From Adineta steineri (lineage: Eukaryota > Rotifera > Eurotatoria > Adinetida > Adinetidae): 64,000 nucleotides of DNA. Of this stretch, positions 41,700-53,625 are shown one piece after another. A model generated the notes under the pieces. The model was not told where the DNA came from, made no database searches, and saw only the letters and a list, made by a program, of their open reading frames with translations. The stretch is taken from NCBI GenBank assembly GCA_905250115.1, contig CAJNOI010000076.1, forward strand, positions 332,114-396,113, read 5' to 3'. Both the position numbers and the translations under genes were made by a program. How positions within the stretch are numbered: the first letter of the stretch is position 1; each line of letters opens with the position of its first letter.

Positions 41700-43627
41700 A
41701 TTTATTCAACACAAATCTAGAAAAGAAAGTAACATATATATATATCTTTAAGCGTTATTCTGATATTTTTTCTAATCAGAAAAACAACATCTATTATTTT
41801 TAGCTATATTCTTTTGTTATTTATACACTAAACAAAATATTAGTATGTTGTTATCAATCATAATACTTATAACACACAAATAGTATTATTCTGTATATAA
41901 AGACATGCTCGGATGATAAAACACATTTTTTGTATAAGAGAAAAAATAGGTGTACATCATACTTTTGATAGAAAATAAATAAAAAACAAAAAGCATGAAT
42001 ATCATAAATATACGAAAAAAAAACAAAAAAAAATTAGATAAGAAATTTTTTTTCTATTTTCGTTTTATTATAAAACACTTCAACGCACCCATAACCGATA
42101 TATATTCTTAAAGTAATTCAAAAGAAAAAAATATTGTTATTCGCCTATACATTCAAATAAAAATGTGTGCATGACTGTATATCTATTGTATATACATATA
42201 TATATATATATATATTAAGCTAGAGGAAAAACGTATAAATACTCTCGTTGACTGCTGGGTAAAAGAGCGTTGTTAGATGAAAGGAAAGAAAAAAAGAACA
42301 GACAAAAAAGAAATTGTTTTTTTTTGTACTATTTCCCTTTTTTAGCCGACACTATCATGATTATTATTTACGTATAAATATACTTTTCTTTGTTTAATCA
42401 AGAATGATTAATCTAAAAATATAGACATTCCAATAATAAATATTCATTCAGACAAAAAGTTATTTGCATCTGTAAAATATTTATAGATAATAATTCTTTT
42501 GTTCATCTTTAGGTAAAAAACGAGGTTGAGAAAAACAATAGAATTTACTCTTTATTGATAGTACTTGGATAACAAAAGATATCGGTAGACTCGCGTACCT
42601 CTGTTCGATTTTTATCATAGTGTGAAAAAAAAACAACGGGAGATAATATCTCAGTTCTCCGCTATCAAGAGTTGATAAAAATCTATTAAGATCATATGAA
42701 GAAATATTTACAGTTAGTCATCGAATTGATAAATTCACAGATAAAGATATTTGATGAATTTAGTAAAAATGTAATTTTATTTATTTTTATTATTGACGTG
42801 ATACTATTTCATAAAAATAATATTTTCATAATCAATTCCATAGATTAGTTTACCTTGACATAATACTCAGATCAATCAGATCATTGGCAAGTTGTCATTA
42901 CTTACGAACTAATATTATCTTCAAAAAATAAGTTTTCTTATAATAACATTAATATCATCTGTCTTATCACATATGATGAATAGTCGAGACATTGTTGACA
43001 AGAATAATTCATCATTAATAATCCGAATATGTACACATTTGTTGCGTTAATTAATATACTTGAATATATAATTTATAAAAAACATTTTGCATGAAAATTT
43101 ATTTTGCGATAAACCATACACCAGGATAGAAAACACATTTGATTAAATTAACACGCATGCTTGGCATAGAGAAAATTATTGGAAAGCTGAATATATTATA
43201 TTTTAACTGGATTAATTATAAATATTTGATTTAATAAAGAAAATAACTGTCTATTATTTAGGAATTTATTCGAACGTATTTTGCTTTTTTCTTCGTTTCG
43301 CATAACTGATCAACACATGCTAATATGGTTATGAAGTACAAATGTTCTCTCAATTTTTATTGATCAATATTTGAGCAGTTAGCATTCGAGAAATTACATA
43401 CTGACATCTATCAGCACGTTAATTATGTAAACAAAATTAATCCATATAAAATAACTTTCTAAACTATTAATCCGTATTAAATATATTTTTTGATTTTTAT
43501 TTTATATAAAACTTTAATATAGAAATGTGAATTGAAACCCATAGTAATCGTGACTATAATGGTTGTTCAACACACAGAAAAGAAAAAAAAAGATTTAAAT
43601 TGAGATCTTCATAAGTATTATTTGAAG
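41700..43627. promoter_or_regulatory. Divergent intergenic region between TMCC and ENKD1 genes
   Basis: About 1.9 kb containing both promoters. A (TA)n run lies near 42196-42215. No gene or other motif recognised. Confidence 0.45.
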
Positions 43628-45470
43628 ATGCTTTTATCTCAACAATCCCATCAATGGGCTTCTCAATCAGGTACATCTTTTGCAAGTAATTATGATCGCC
43701 AACAAAAGTTTAATAATGGAACAAGAAATCCAGAAGGTATGTGAAATACGCTTAAAGAAACAAGACTTTACCTTGAGTTTTTAGGGCGTTCTCTTCTAAG
43801 TGGCCCTATTCCAGCAACACCAGACTATGAATATGATGCTCGTATTAATAGGTATAGACTTTACTTTGAAATCATATCTATATATCTTCTATTTAGTGCA
43901 CCAAGCAATTCACAAGGTATTGCTCGAGTACATGGTTCAGATGCAAAAGCAAATCATAAACGAGCAACCAATGGAACTGGAGTTCCATTTCTATTTGAAG
44001 TTCAAGGTACAGGTCTTATGTCAACACAAGGAACATCAGCAAGTATGAAAAACAGATCAATTTTGACTTTTTATAAATAAACGAAAACGTTATTCTCTCT
44101 TGCAGAACCACCGAGAAATCATCTAAATGAAAATGTAAGACGACTTCGACGTGTTACACGAGAAGCTCGAGAGAGACAAGCAGCTAAAGAACGAAATCAA
44201 CCAACACCTGTTAGTGGACTCTGGAAATCTAAACAATATGATACTGTGCAATCAAAAGTTAAACAACGATTAGACGAAGTAATAACACTATTTATTTCTA
44301 ATTTGATTGATCTGATCTGATTCGAGGTTGAAGTTTTTTTTTTAAATGATACCGTTCGCCGCGACCTAAACCATTACTATAATCATCTTGAGACAGATAT
44401 GATTTTAGTCGGTTTGTAACAAAAGAAAGCGTGTCTGGTTCTATTCAATGGTATACATTAACTAATTTCTTAATATTAATGTAGAAAAGAACGAACAAGT
44501 TCAGTATAGCTCGAGTAGAGAACAGATGAAAATTTAACCCTGACCTTTCATCTGTCGAACAATAATTAAATCCTAATTTGACCTAAATTAGAGATTTATG
44601 ATCAATATAATTACAAGATTTGTCCTATATTTTATAAGTTAATGAAATATTATTTATTGTTTGATAAAAAAAACGTCATTTGATTATTTAAATTTCATAG
44701 GACACTCATCGATCATTATCCCGACCTCAATCAGCACGCGGTAATTTTCTTCATGCACATGAAAATACTGGTCCACAATATCTTCGATCTCAATCTATTT
44801 CGAGCTCTCGTCGTGGTTCGATGTCATCATCTGTTGATTTCGTAGAATTAAAAATCATTCTATAATTAAAATAAATTCATTTTCTATAGAATGCATTGCA
44901 AATCGATGATAAAAAACAACCTGATTATGTCCGAATAAACTCTCAATGGGCGAAAAATATTCCAAAAGTACGTAAAACAATGAGTAATGATGTTATTGAA
45001 AAAGTACAAGACAAAAAAGATCGAGATTTAAAAGCGTATCATGAAAACCAAAAAGGACGGGTACCTGATTAGTAAGTTTAATTTTTATTAAATATTTCCG
45101 TTCGTTTCAATTATGTATTTAGTATTGAAAAAATAAAAGAAAGACGAGCTCAAAATATCTATGAAGAACGTGCGAATGCACCTGATCCAGAATGTCCATT
45201 TGGTCATGTTAAAATTGATAATGATAGACGTTTAGCAACGTTACGACAACTTGAATTAAGTAAGAAATTATAAAAAATATGAATTTATATATATATTTGT
45301 TTTCGTTAGATCGGGCAGATCTTGAAAAAAAATTAAGTCATTTACCAATACGTAATGATTCTTTAACACTTCGACGAGCAAAAGAAGAAACTGAAAAGAA
45401 AATTATCGAACTCGATGAAGCAATTAAAATATTTTCCAAACCAAAAGTATTCGTTAAAATCGAAGAATAA
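43628..45470 (+). CDS. ENKD1: Enkurin-domain protein, ENKD1-like
   Basis: About eight exons starting with ATG at 43628 (MLLSQQSHQWASQSGTSF) and ending at 45470. The N-terminal half has the ENKD1-type segments RSLLSGPIPATPDYEYDA, LNENVRRLRRVTREARERQA and VSGLWKSKQYDTVQSKV. The C terminus is a full enkurin domain: CPFGHVKIDNDRRLATLRQL, ADLEKKLSHLPIRNDSLTLR and a final helix ending KIFSKPKVFVKIEE. ENKD1 binds microtubules at the centrosome, basal body and cilium and affects spindle orientation and ciliogenesis. An intron of about 420 nt (44280-44700) separates the conserved halves; the others are about 50-60 nt. Cilia are central to rotifer feeding and locomotion, so retention is expected. Confidence 0.87.
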
Positions 45471-46879
45471 ATATGTAGAATTTTTTCGTTTTTGTTATTT
45501 TTCTATAATTTTTGTGTGACAAAAAAAATGTCCAAATCGCCATTTGATTTTCATGTATAAATAAAAGCATCAACGGATTTAATCATTATGAATTACATAC
45601 TTTTACTACAAATACTTATTCTCTATTGAAAGTTTAATTATTCATTTTCTCAATGATTCGAACAAATGATCTTTTATAATCTCTAGTTTACTTAATATTT
45701 ATTCATCTATTTTGTATTATATGAAAAAAAACAATTTTCTATCTGTCATATGCTTTAGAAAATGTCAGATTAATTCTGACAGCAATGCAATAATATGATG
45801 ACTTAAAGCATTTTATCAATCCTATTATAATTCAATTGACTAGCGAACAAGAATCTTAGTTATATTGATTTGTACTTAGTATACGACTTAATTATATTTG
45901 AACATATTCTTGTTGATATTACGTAAAATAATGTATTGTTTTAAATTTTGTAATATTGAGATATGTATATATTCTTGATATATATTTATTTAAAGTGAGA
46001 AGACGCGAGCTTGTTTAGACGGAAACAGGAAATTAGAAACGACGACTGACTCTTTTGCTTGTAAAGAAAACGCGTTAATTCATTCATCAACTCGACTCTT
46101 GTCCATTACCACTGGTATGACGAGAGAGATGTTAGCGCAACAATTTTCTCTTTCGCTCTCTTTTTCTTTTTTTTCTTTTTTTCTCTGCCTTCTATATATG
46201 AATGTCTTCCGGTCTTCGTTCATATTCAATACTTTTTTTCTTCTCCTCCTCCTTTCTCTCTCACTTTAGAGAGTAATAGTAGCACATCAACGTAGCAAAC
46301 ATAACGAAGTTCTCAGTTTTTTGTTCTCTCTCATTACTATATCTCTAATGTGTTGTTAGTTCAATAAAATATCGTTGTCCGTCTACATATGAACCATATA
46401 TCATCACACGAAACTTTGACGTCTACTGATCAAAATTTGAATGTCTAGTAGATAAGAGAACAATAACTGACTGATGATAGGATGTGTATATATACACACA
46501 TACATATATATATATATATTCATACATGAAAAAATGCATTGTCCGGTTCACATACGCCTACATTACCTGTCAAATTACATAGAAGGCAAGAGAATGTAAG
46601 TGGTAGAAAGTGAAATCTCACACTTGCATCGCCTCCCATATGTCGTAATCAAAGAAATATATTTCATTAGTGCATATTCTTGAATACCTACATAGACATG
46701 AGCGAAACGATTAAAAAACTTAGCCAAACAAAACGAGAGTACGTATAAAAGTGTAACTAAAATTCTACTTCTATCTTTTTCTTTTCTTATTCTACAGAGT
46801 AGTCTAGCAATTGAAAGAAGAGATCTTTTTCTTTTTTTTTACTTTTCTTAGATTATTTATTTGAAAAAAAAGAACAATT
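45471..46879. other. Intergenic region, about 1.4 kb
   Basis: No gene. Contains pyrimidine-rich stretches (46145-46270) and a TATATACACA/TA microsatellite (46490-46520). Likely 3' region of ENKD1 and promoter of the next gene. Confidence 0.5.
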
Positions 46880-47413
46880 ATGGTTTCTATACATCTTCGT
46901 TTACCTATATTATTATCTTCTTATTATTATATTATTAATAGTAATATAAATTATAATCTTATTAGATTATATTCTATATGTCTTATATTTTTCTCTCAAA
47001 TAATTCCATTATCATCTTCAAAATTTGATGATCAAGTATTAGATATTGTACATTCTATGGATGGTGATATGTGTCGAAATTATGTATTTACTTGTTTATT
47101 TCGACAACGATATCATAAATCATTTGATAATCAACAACAAACTGGAAATTGTAAATATCTTTTAATATTACATTCATGTCTTCAATATGATACCGATATA
47201 ACAGGTATTTGTTATAAATTATCACTTAATCGAGCAAAATCCCGTCTTGATAATGATTCATTAAAACATTGTTTTACATCATCTGTATATAAAAATTTTC
47301 ATGCTCAACATCTACGTTCAATTGCACCAACACGAACTATTATGAAGTGTCAAATATTCGTGCTTTTTTTTCTACTTATCTCATTTGTCATTAAGATAAG
47401 AGCGTGTTGTTGA
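46880..47413 (+). CDS. Small cysteine-containing membrane or secreted protein, unknown
   Basis: A single open frame of 177 residues, not recognised as any family. A hydrophobic N-terminal segment (about residues 30-45, LYSICLIFFSQIIPL) could be a signal peptide. The central part has cysteines at about 65, 72, 91, 100, 111 and 131, enough for three disulfides. The last 20 residues are hydrophobic and end in RACC, as in a C-terminal anchor. Codon use resembles its neighbours. A cysteine-rich extracellular ligand or receptor-like module is possible, but no function is assigned. The start codon is the first ATG after an A-rich leader. Confidence 0.5.
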   Translation: MVSIHLRLPILLSSYYYIINSNINYNLIRLYSICLIFFSQIIPLSSSKFDDQVLDIVHSMDGDMCRNYVFTCLFRQRYHKSFDNQQQTGNCKYLLILHSCLQYDTDITGICYKLSLNRAKSRLDNDSLKHCFTSSVYKNFHAQHLRSIAPTRTIMKCQIFVLFFLLISFVIKIRACC

Positions 47414-48174
47414 CATTATATTTCTGTGAATGTAAAGGCATGTGCCATTGCTTTATTAAAGATTTTTCTGTGAAGAATGTAGAGAGAAAAAGAAATGTAA
47501 TTTTCTCAGGTGACAGACACATGAATGCATCGTTCATTTATTCATTCCATACAATGACAGTAACAAAAAAAAGTAACAGCATTGCCTGCTGTGAGAGTGA
47601 AGACAAGCAACCAAGCAGCATCCCGAAAATTGATTGCTAATGCGTTTCGTGCATGTTCTTCTTCCTTCATCTCGTTGATCAAGTTACAACAACAATGCCA
47701 GAGGGTAGAACGAGATTGTGTTAAACAACCATTTTTTTCTCTTTTTCTCTCTCTATTCCATTAGTGCATACATTACATCTATTAAGTTCATCTTTGACGA
47801 CAAATTCCTCTAGTGACATATATCTACTCATCATCATTTTTTTCCGATTACTGATCGAAATGCGTTCATCATATCAATCTATAGAACGATTGGACTATAG
47901 TTTATTTTAACATAAGTCAAAAAAGAGAGAAAGAAATATAAAAGTCATCTAGTATTAGTACTTTAGGGAATAAATTGCACGCTCTAGAGTTTAATCAACG
48001 ATTGTATCAACTGATTTCCATCTCATATTTGATCATTTTTTTTTTCATCAACAAAGAAAATCACGGCAATCATATTGAAAGACGATAGGAAAAGAGAAAA
48101 ATGGAAATAGGAAATTATTGGTATGTAATGATTCAAGTGACAAATAAATAGAAAAACTAGTAGTGAAGTGTTTT
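47414..48174. other. Convergent intergenic region
   Basis: 3' side of both neighbouring genes. Short open frames (47404-47640, 47582-47764) lack support. Nothing else recognised. Confidence 0.45.
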
Positions 48175-49161
48175 TTATGTTTCAAGTAATTTCAATGCTT
48201 GCTTTCCATCAACTTCTTCCATTTCTTTAAGTAATAATGCTGTATTATAACGTAATTCATTAAATTTTTTTATTGGAACCTAGACAAAAAGAAGATAAAT
48301 GATTTTCTTTTTATAATATTATTTACTTCAAATGATAAATTTCGATTATCAGTTGTACGAAATTGAAAGAGAAGCAATGGTTCAATACATCGTGATAAAG
48401 ATCTATAAGTAAATATTCGATAAACAAAAAAAAAGATACTGAAGAATGTGCATACGCTGTAGTTAGAGTAACATCAAGATTCCAATCAAATGTTTGAAGT
48501 AATGGAAGACGTGGACGATCACGTTCTTGAATAACATTATACAATTGATCACGTCTATAAATGACAGATAATTTAATAAAATGTAAATTTACATTCGTTA
48601 ATAGAAAAATACTTAGCACCAAAAAGAATATTATGAAATTCTTCAATTATTTGTTCGGAAAATCTAATCAGAAAATAAAATATTTTTCTTAATAGATACA
48701 AAAAAACAATTGATGCTTACTTTAAATCACGTAAATCATCTTTGAATGTCTATAATTAGCGGTAGAAGAAAAAGAAATATTTATTTATTATAATAAGGAT
48801 ATAATTTACATCGGATTTAAGAAATGCTGCAGGTGGTTTTAATGCTAAACGTATTACATGAACAAAACCATTAAAAATAAGAATTAATTGTTCGATTGAA
48901 ACAGAATATTTCTTAGACATTTTTGTTAAAATTTCAAGAGATGATGGTGTTGTTTCTTCATTTAGAATTTGTGTTTCACTCACTAAAATAAAATGAAATA
49001 GATAAAAAGACTCGATGAATTTTTTCTTTACAAGAAATAAGTTTTTTAATTGAATCAAATGGTAATGAACTACAGTCTTTAAGTGCATGTACACATAAAG
49101 ATATTGCTTTTGGTGTTGTCCATCCATAAAATGGATCTTGATACGAACGATGATCTGGCAT
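48175..49161 (-). CDS. COMM-domain protein (COMMD family)
   Basis: About seven exons from ATG 49161 (MPDHRSYQDPFYGWTT) to TAA at 48175. The N-terminal helical part includes ILTKMSKKYSVSIEQLILIF and a short FKDDLRDLKFSEQII segment. The C-terminal COMM domain is clear: LLQTFDWNLDVTLTTASLSR, CIEPLLLFQF and FELRYNTALLLKEMEE-like spacing near the end (KKFNELRYNTALLLKEMEE). COMMD proteins form the Commander complex (with CCDC22/CCDC93 and the retriever subunits), which recycles membrane proteins from endosomes. Which of the ten human COMMDs is closest cannot be decided by eye. An in-frame upstream ATG at 49179 is possible, but it adds only MFFFTK. Confidence 0.75.
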
Positions 49162-50114
49162 TTTAGTAAAAAAAAACACAATGTTTAATCTAAAAAAAGG
49201 TTCTTACAGAACAAGAATAAATATGACAAGATGAAAATAGAACGAAAGAAAAAGATGATATACAGATGGAGCTATTAGATAAACATGTTATGTTTAGCAT
49301 ACACATTGAAAAACCTATAATAAAAGTAGAAAGACATCTACAATTTTTGATTTCTTTGTAAATATATAGTATATTAAAATAAAATAATTCATACGAAAAT
49401 TGCTATTGACATATCCTAGTATCAAATAAATTACGAAGAGTATTTGTTAGCATGATGTAATAATTAAATTAATCGAATGTGATGTCAACAATCAATAAAA
49501 ACCATTTCCTTATTTGATATAAAGATTTGATTGATGATTGGTAAATATAAGTAAAATGAATTGTTCTTAAAACAAAATACCTGTGTAGATCGCTTTTCAA
49601 GAGATGTTTTCTTATTTCTATATGTCGTTCTTGATAATTTACGAGACGTATCAATACTGTAGAACACTCCGTAAATTCAACAATTGTTTACTGATGATTT
49701 TTAATTACATTGATAATATTTTGTTTGAGAAGCAAAGTCAAATTGGGTGGCGCCACATAACAGAATTTGTTTTCACTGATTACAATATATTAAACATAAA
49801 AACTAACATAAAGAAGTGTAAAAAATTTAATTTCCTTTCTAGTTTTATGCTATAATGAAATAATGACATGATGGAAAATATTAATTTAGCACTTATTGAT
49901 CTTTGATTGACATGGGTGTCTTGGTAACATCAATAATAATGATGCTCATAACATGTGCGACATTATTGAAAAAAAGAACTTTTTTTTTTCTTTCTTTCAC
50001 AGATCTTTTCTTTGGCATTCTTAATAGTCTTTAAAACTGGCAATTCGGCAATGAATGATGGTGCTTTCTATATTACGGTGCTTTTAAATTACCTTATTCA
50101 TCTAAATCAAAAGA
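49162..50114. promoter_or_regulatory. Divergent intergenic region
   Basis: Between the COMMD gene (minus) and the disordered-protein gene (plus). AT-rich, with no repeat or gene recognised. Small overlapping frames on both strands (49469-49855) look spurious. Confidence 0.4.
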
Positions 50115-52349
50115 ATGAAAAGAAATGGTCTTGTATTTGTTCCACGTGAACCACCAAAACGTGTTATTCTATATCCAGCACAGGATTCAGCCAGTCAACA
50201 ACAAGCACTAAATGGATTTTATACAAGAGCAAAAACAGAGCTTATAATTAACAATCAAAATGGAACGATATCACAATCAACTAATAATAATAATACTATT
50301 CGTCTTTCACGACAACAACTATTATCTAGTGCAGTAAACGGTTCATTTAGAACTACTGAAAAATCCAGTAAAAGATTTCAAATTCTTATTTTAGTTATTA
50401 TTTCGAAACTTTTTCTTCTCTAGATAATGATGCATCGGTATCGGCGAGTACTTCTGCGTAAGAATTATGGTAATTTTCTGAAAAATAAAAATGCATTTGT
50501 TGTCTCATTTAGACATTCAGCAACTTCAAGTGCTGCACAAAAAGTTCAGAATCCTTACTACACAAATCCATTTTTTCGTCCGAGAATTATTACTAAACAG
50601 CAACAACCCACAACGACAACTAATACATCGATTTTACCATCATCAAGTCCTGTTCCTTCAACAACAAGCACAGATGTTACAGTTCAAACTATTATACCAC
50701 CATCAACAACAATGACATATAGAGGAAAACAACCTCTCAATCCTAGAATTAAAAGTCCACTTCTTTTCTCAAATGGAAAATCACAGGATTCTAATAAAAC
50801 AATTATAACGTCTCTTGCACAAGATGATAATCGTCATTGGGCTCATTCAGTTACATCAACACAAGTTGTAGAATCAACGACTGATAATGAACATTCTATT
50901 GGACCAATAAAAGCATTAGAAACTACCGTAAGTTATTCGAATAGAATTGGTTTTATTCATATTTTTACTTTAAAAGGCAACAAATAATGATACTTCTCAA
51001 CAGAAAGGCTCTTCATCTACAGATATCACTATATCGCTTTTAGGCGCATCGGTAAAATATTTTCTTTTGTTTTTACGGTTATAAAAACGTTTCTCTTATT
51101 TTTAAAAAGTATACATCGAATCATTCCGGAAGTGTACCGGCTATTGATTTACTTACACGTAATAGTAGTTTAAGAGATGATTCAACAGTATCTAATCAAA
51201 CATTAATTTCTAATGAACAATCATCGAATATACCACCATTGTCATCAGCTGAGATTACTTCAGCAGCAAACAATAATAATCAAAACTGGAAAAAAACTTT
51301 AGCTGCAAATTTTCAAAAGAATTATCGTAATACTCCTACGGCTAGATTACTTTATAATAAACAACCATCAAGTTCATCGAGTAGTGATATAATTCCTCAA
51401 CAGCAACAACAACAACAACAAAAATCCGAACGAACTATAACTTTAAGCGCAATTAATAATGATTGCATAGTACCAAATAGTGAAAATTCATCAGTCGTAT
51501 CATCAGGATCACGAAAATCAACAGAAAGTCTTCTAAATCCAAAGTTAGACAATAATAATAATAATAATAATACTGAACGCTCAGGATCTTTACAGGTATT
51601 TTCATATAAATCTAAAAATCTATTTTATTTTTATGAATCCATCTCTACTACAGATGCAAAAATCTACATATTCCAACCCAACAGTAACAAAAAATACAAG
51701 TGAAGAAAAAATCACACCAATAGAAATATCAAATCATAATCATACGTCTCATCTACCTATTTCAATTCCATCAGCATTATTCCCAATTAAACCAACAGCA
51801 ACTAATATTGAACAACAGAGAGCTAATATAACAAGAGTAAAACAAATTTTTGAAAGATTCTTATATCGATCGAATAAAAATATATTTTAGGTTATGATAC
51901 GTCGAGATTTTGTTAAACCACTTGAATCTAAACCACCTATGCCAACAACGACTAATATGCGTTCATTAATGGTTTCACAATCGGCTAAACCCGACAGTTT
52001 ATCTACAAATAATGTTATTCGAGTAGCTACAATCACGGAAAATACGAATCGCACTTATCTATCACAACAACAACAGCATCAACAACAACAAGCATCATTG
52101 TTATCTCAAAAAAGTCTTTTATTATTTGCATCAACGAATTCAACACTGAAAGACCCAATAAAAGGTGATAATAATCAACAAAGATTCAATGGAATGAATT
52201 CATTATCTCCAACAAGAATAAAACAATCACAAATTGAAACCACGAATAGTGTAACTACCAATATTGAATCACGAAGAAAACGAGAAGAACCTAATAATAA
52301 AACACAACGACGAGCTGTTAGTGCATCAGCAGCATCTAGTTACGAGTAA
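50115..52349 (+). CDS. Disordered Q/N/S/T-rich protein, possibly the 5' part of the TTLL4-like gene
   Basis: About seven exons from ATG 50115 (MKRNGLVFVPREPPKRVILY) to a TAA in frame at 52347. Introns are about 50-75 nt. The product is almost entirely low-complexity: a poly-Q tract (51399-51422), a poly-N tract (51552-51573), a second Q/H tract near 52072, and many Ser/Thr/Pro. No folded domain is visible. The terminal TAA lies inside GAGTAAGAG, which is also a good splice donor (GTAAGAG). The frame could therefore continue into a downstream exon, and TTLL4-type enzymes carry long disordered N termini. No acceptor giving a clean in-frame join to 53626 was found, so the two are listed separately. 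Confidence 0.55.
51399..51422 (+). repeat. CAA/CAG trinucleotide run (poly-Q)
   Basis: Eight or so consecutive CAG/CAA codons within the disordered-protein gene. An AAT run encoding poly-N lies 130 nt downstream (51552-51573). Confidence 0.8.
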
Positions 52350-53625
52350 GAGAAATATATTATTTTGAAGAATCTTCTTAAGTGGAAATTCAAAGTCTTT
52401 GATATAGAATTTTTGAAAGCATAGCAGAAAAAAAAACAAATTAAACTCTATATATTTTGATGGAAAATGATTCTTGCATCGGAATCAAAACTTCCGGAGC
52501 CCCGATCTCCAGTCTCTTTTCTTTCTACTTGAATCGTCTGACTCGCTCGCTAAACTTTACCTATAAGTTTACTTAGTAAAACTACAACCCAACTACTTTT
52601 TTCTTCGGAAAATTTATATTTTATCAAGGGTATTCGATATCCTATATTATTATTTATCATATTCAAATAAAACGGAAGCAATTAGCCTTCTTTTATACTA
52701 ACAAAAAGAAAAGTACCGAGAACTGTTCCCGAAATTCTTCGATCTCAAGATTTTCAAAACAAGCTTAAATAATATATTTTGAGACAAAACACAATGATTA
52801 AAATTTAAACATGCATGCAAATTCTACTTAACTTAATATGATTCGGAAATAAACTAATCGATTTGAGTACATCTTTATTCAATAAAATCAGTCATATAAT
52901 TAATTCATATTTTCTTTATATAATGACAAATTGTTTACTATATATTAAAATTCTTTCAAACTCATTTTGTTTTTGTCTCTCTATTGTCAACATTTAAAAA
53001 GTACTTCAATATGTTAGAAGAAGAGAAGAGAAAAACCGACAAAGATATTTACATAAGAACATCGGAAAGAATAAAAGGCATTCTATCGTTTATGTATATA
53101 CACATATATTTGATCTACTTTTTGATTACCTACATTTAACGATATTTGTCTGATCTGACTAATTTTCTTTTTTATAAAGAAAGTCTTTTTTTTACGTTAA
53201 GAAGCAATTCAATTTATTGCGCGAATGAAGAAAAAAAGAAGTTGACTTTTGTCACCATCGTTGCAATCTATCGATCAACATCATTGGATAAACTTAAGAA
53301 AGAAAAATAGTTAAAGAGCTTCACAAGTGTATAAAGCATAAAATGAAAAAAAAAGAAAAATTCTTTTCCTTTTTTCTTCCTCTCTCTCTGTCTTTCATAT
53401 TATGTTTCTATCATTTGGTACAAAGAAAACAATCAACACAAATAGTTGCGTATAATTTTGCTTTGAAATCAGATCGATTCTTCTATTCTTTCTCTTTTTT
53501 TCTTCTGTTGGCCAAGAAAAAAAGAACTCATAGAATGGAATTTATTACCTGACACTGAGAGAAAGAAGGTAGCAGGAAAGACTGTATTAGCCTTCGTGTG
53601 TATGTACGTGTCAGTGAGAGGATAA
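52350..53625. other. Region between disordered-protein gene and TTLL4-like gene
   Basis: About 1.3 kb. No coding sequence recognised. It could be a true intergenic space with the TTLL4 promoter, or a long intron if the two are one gene. A GC-richer patch lies at about 52488-52510. Confidence 0.45.
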
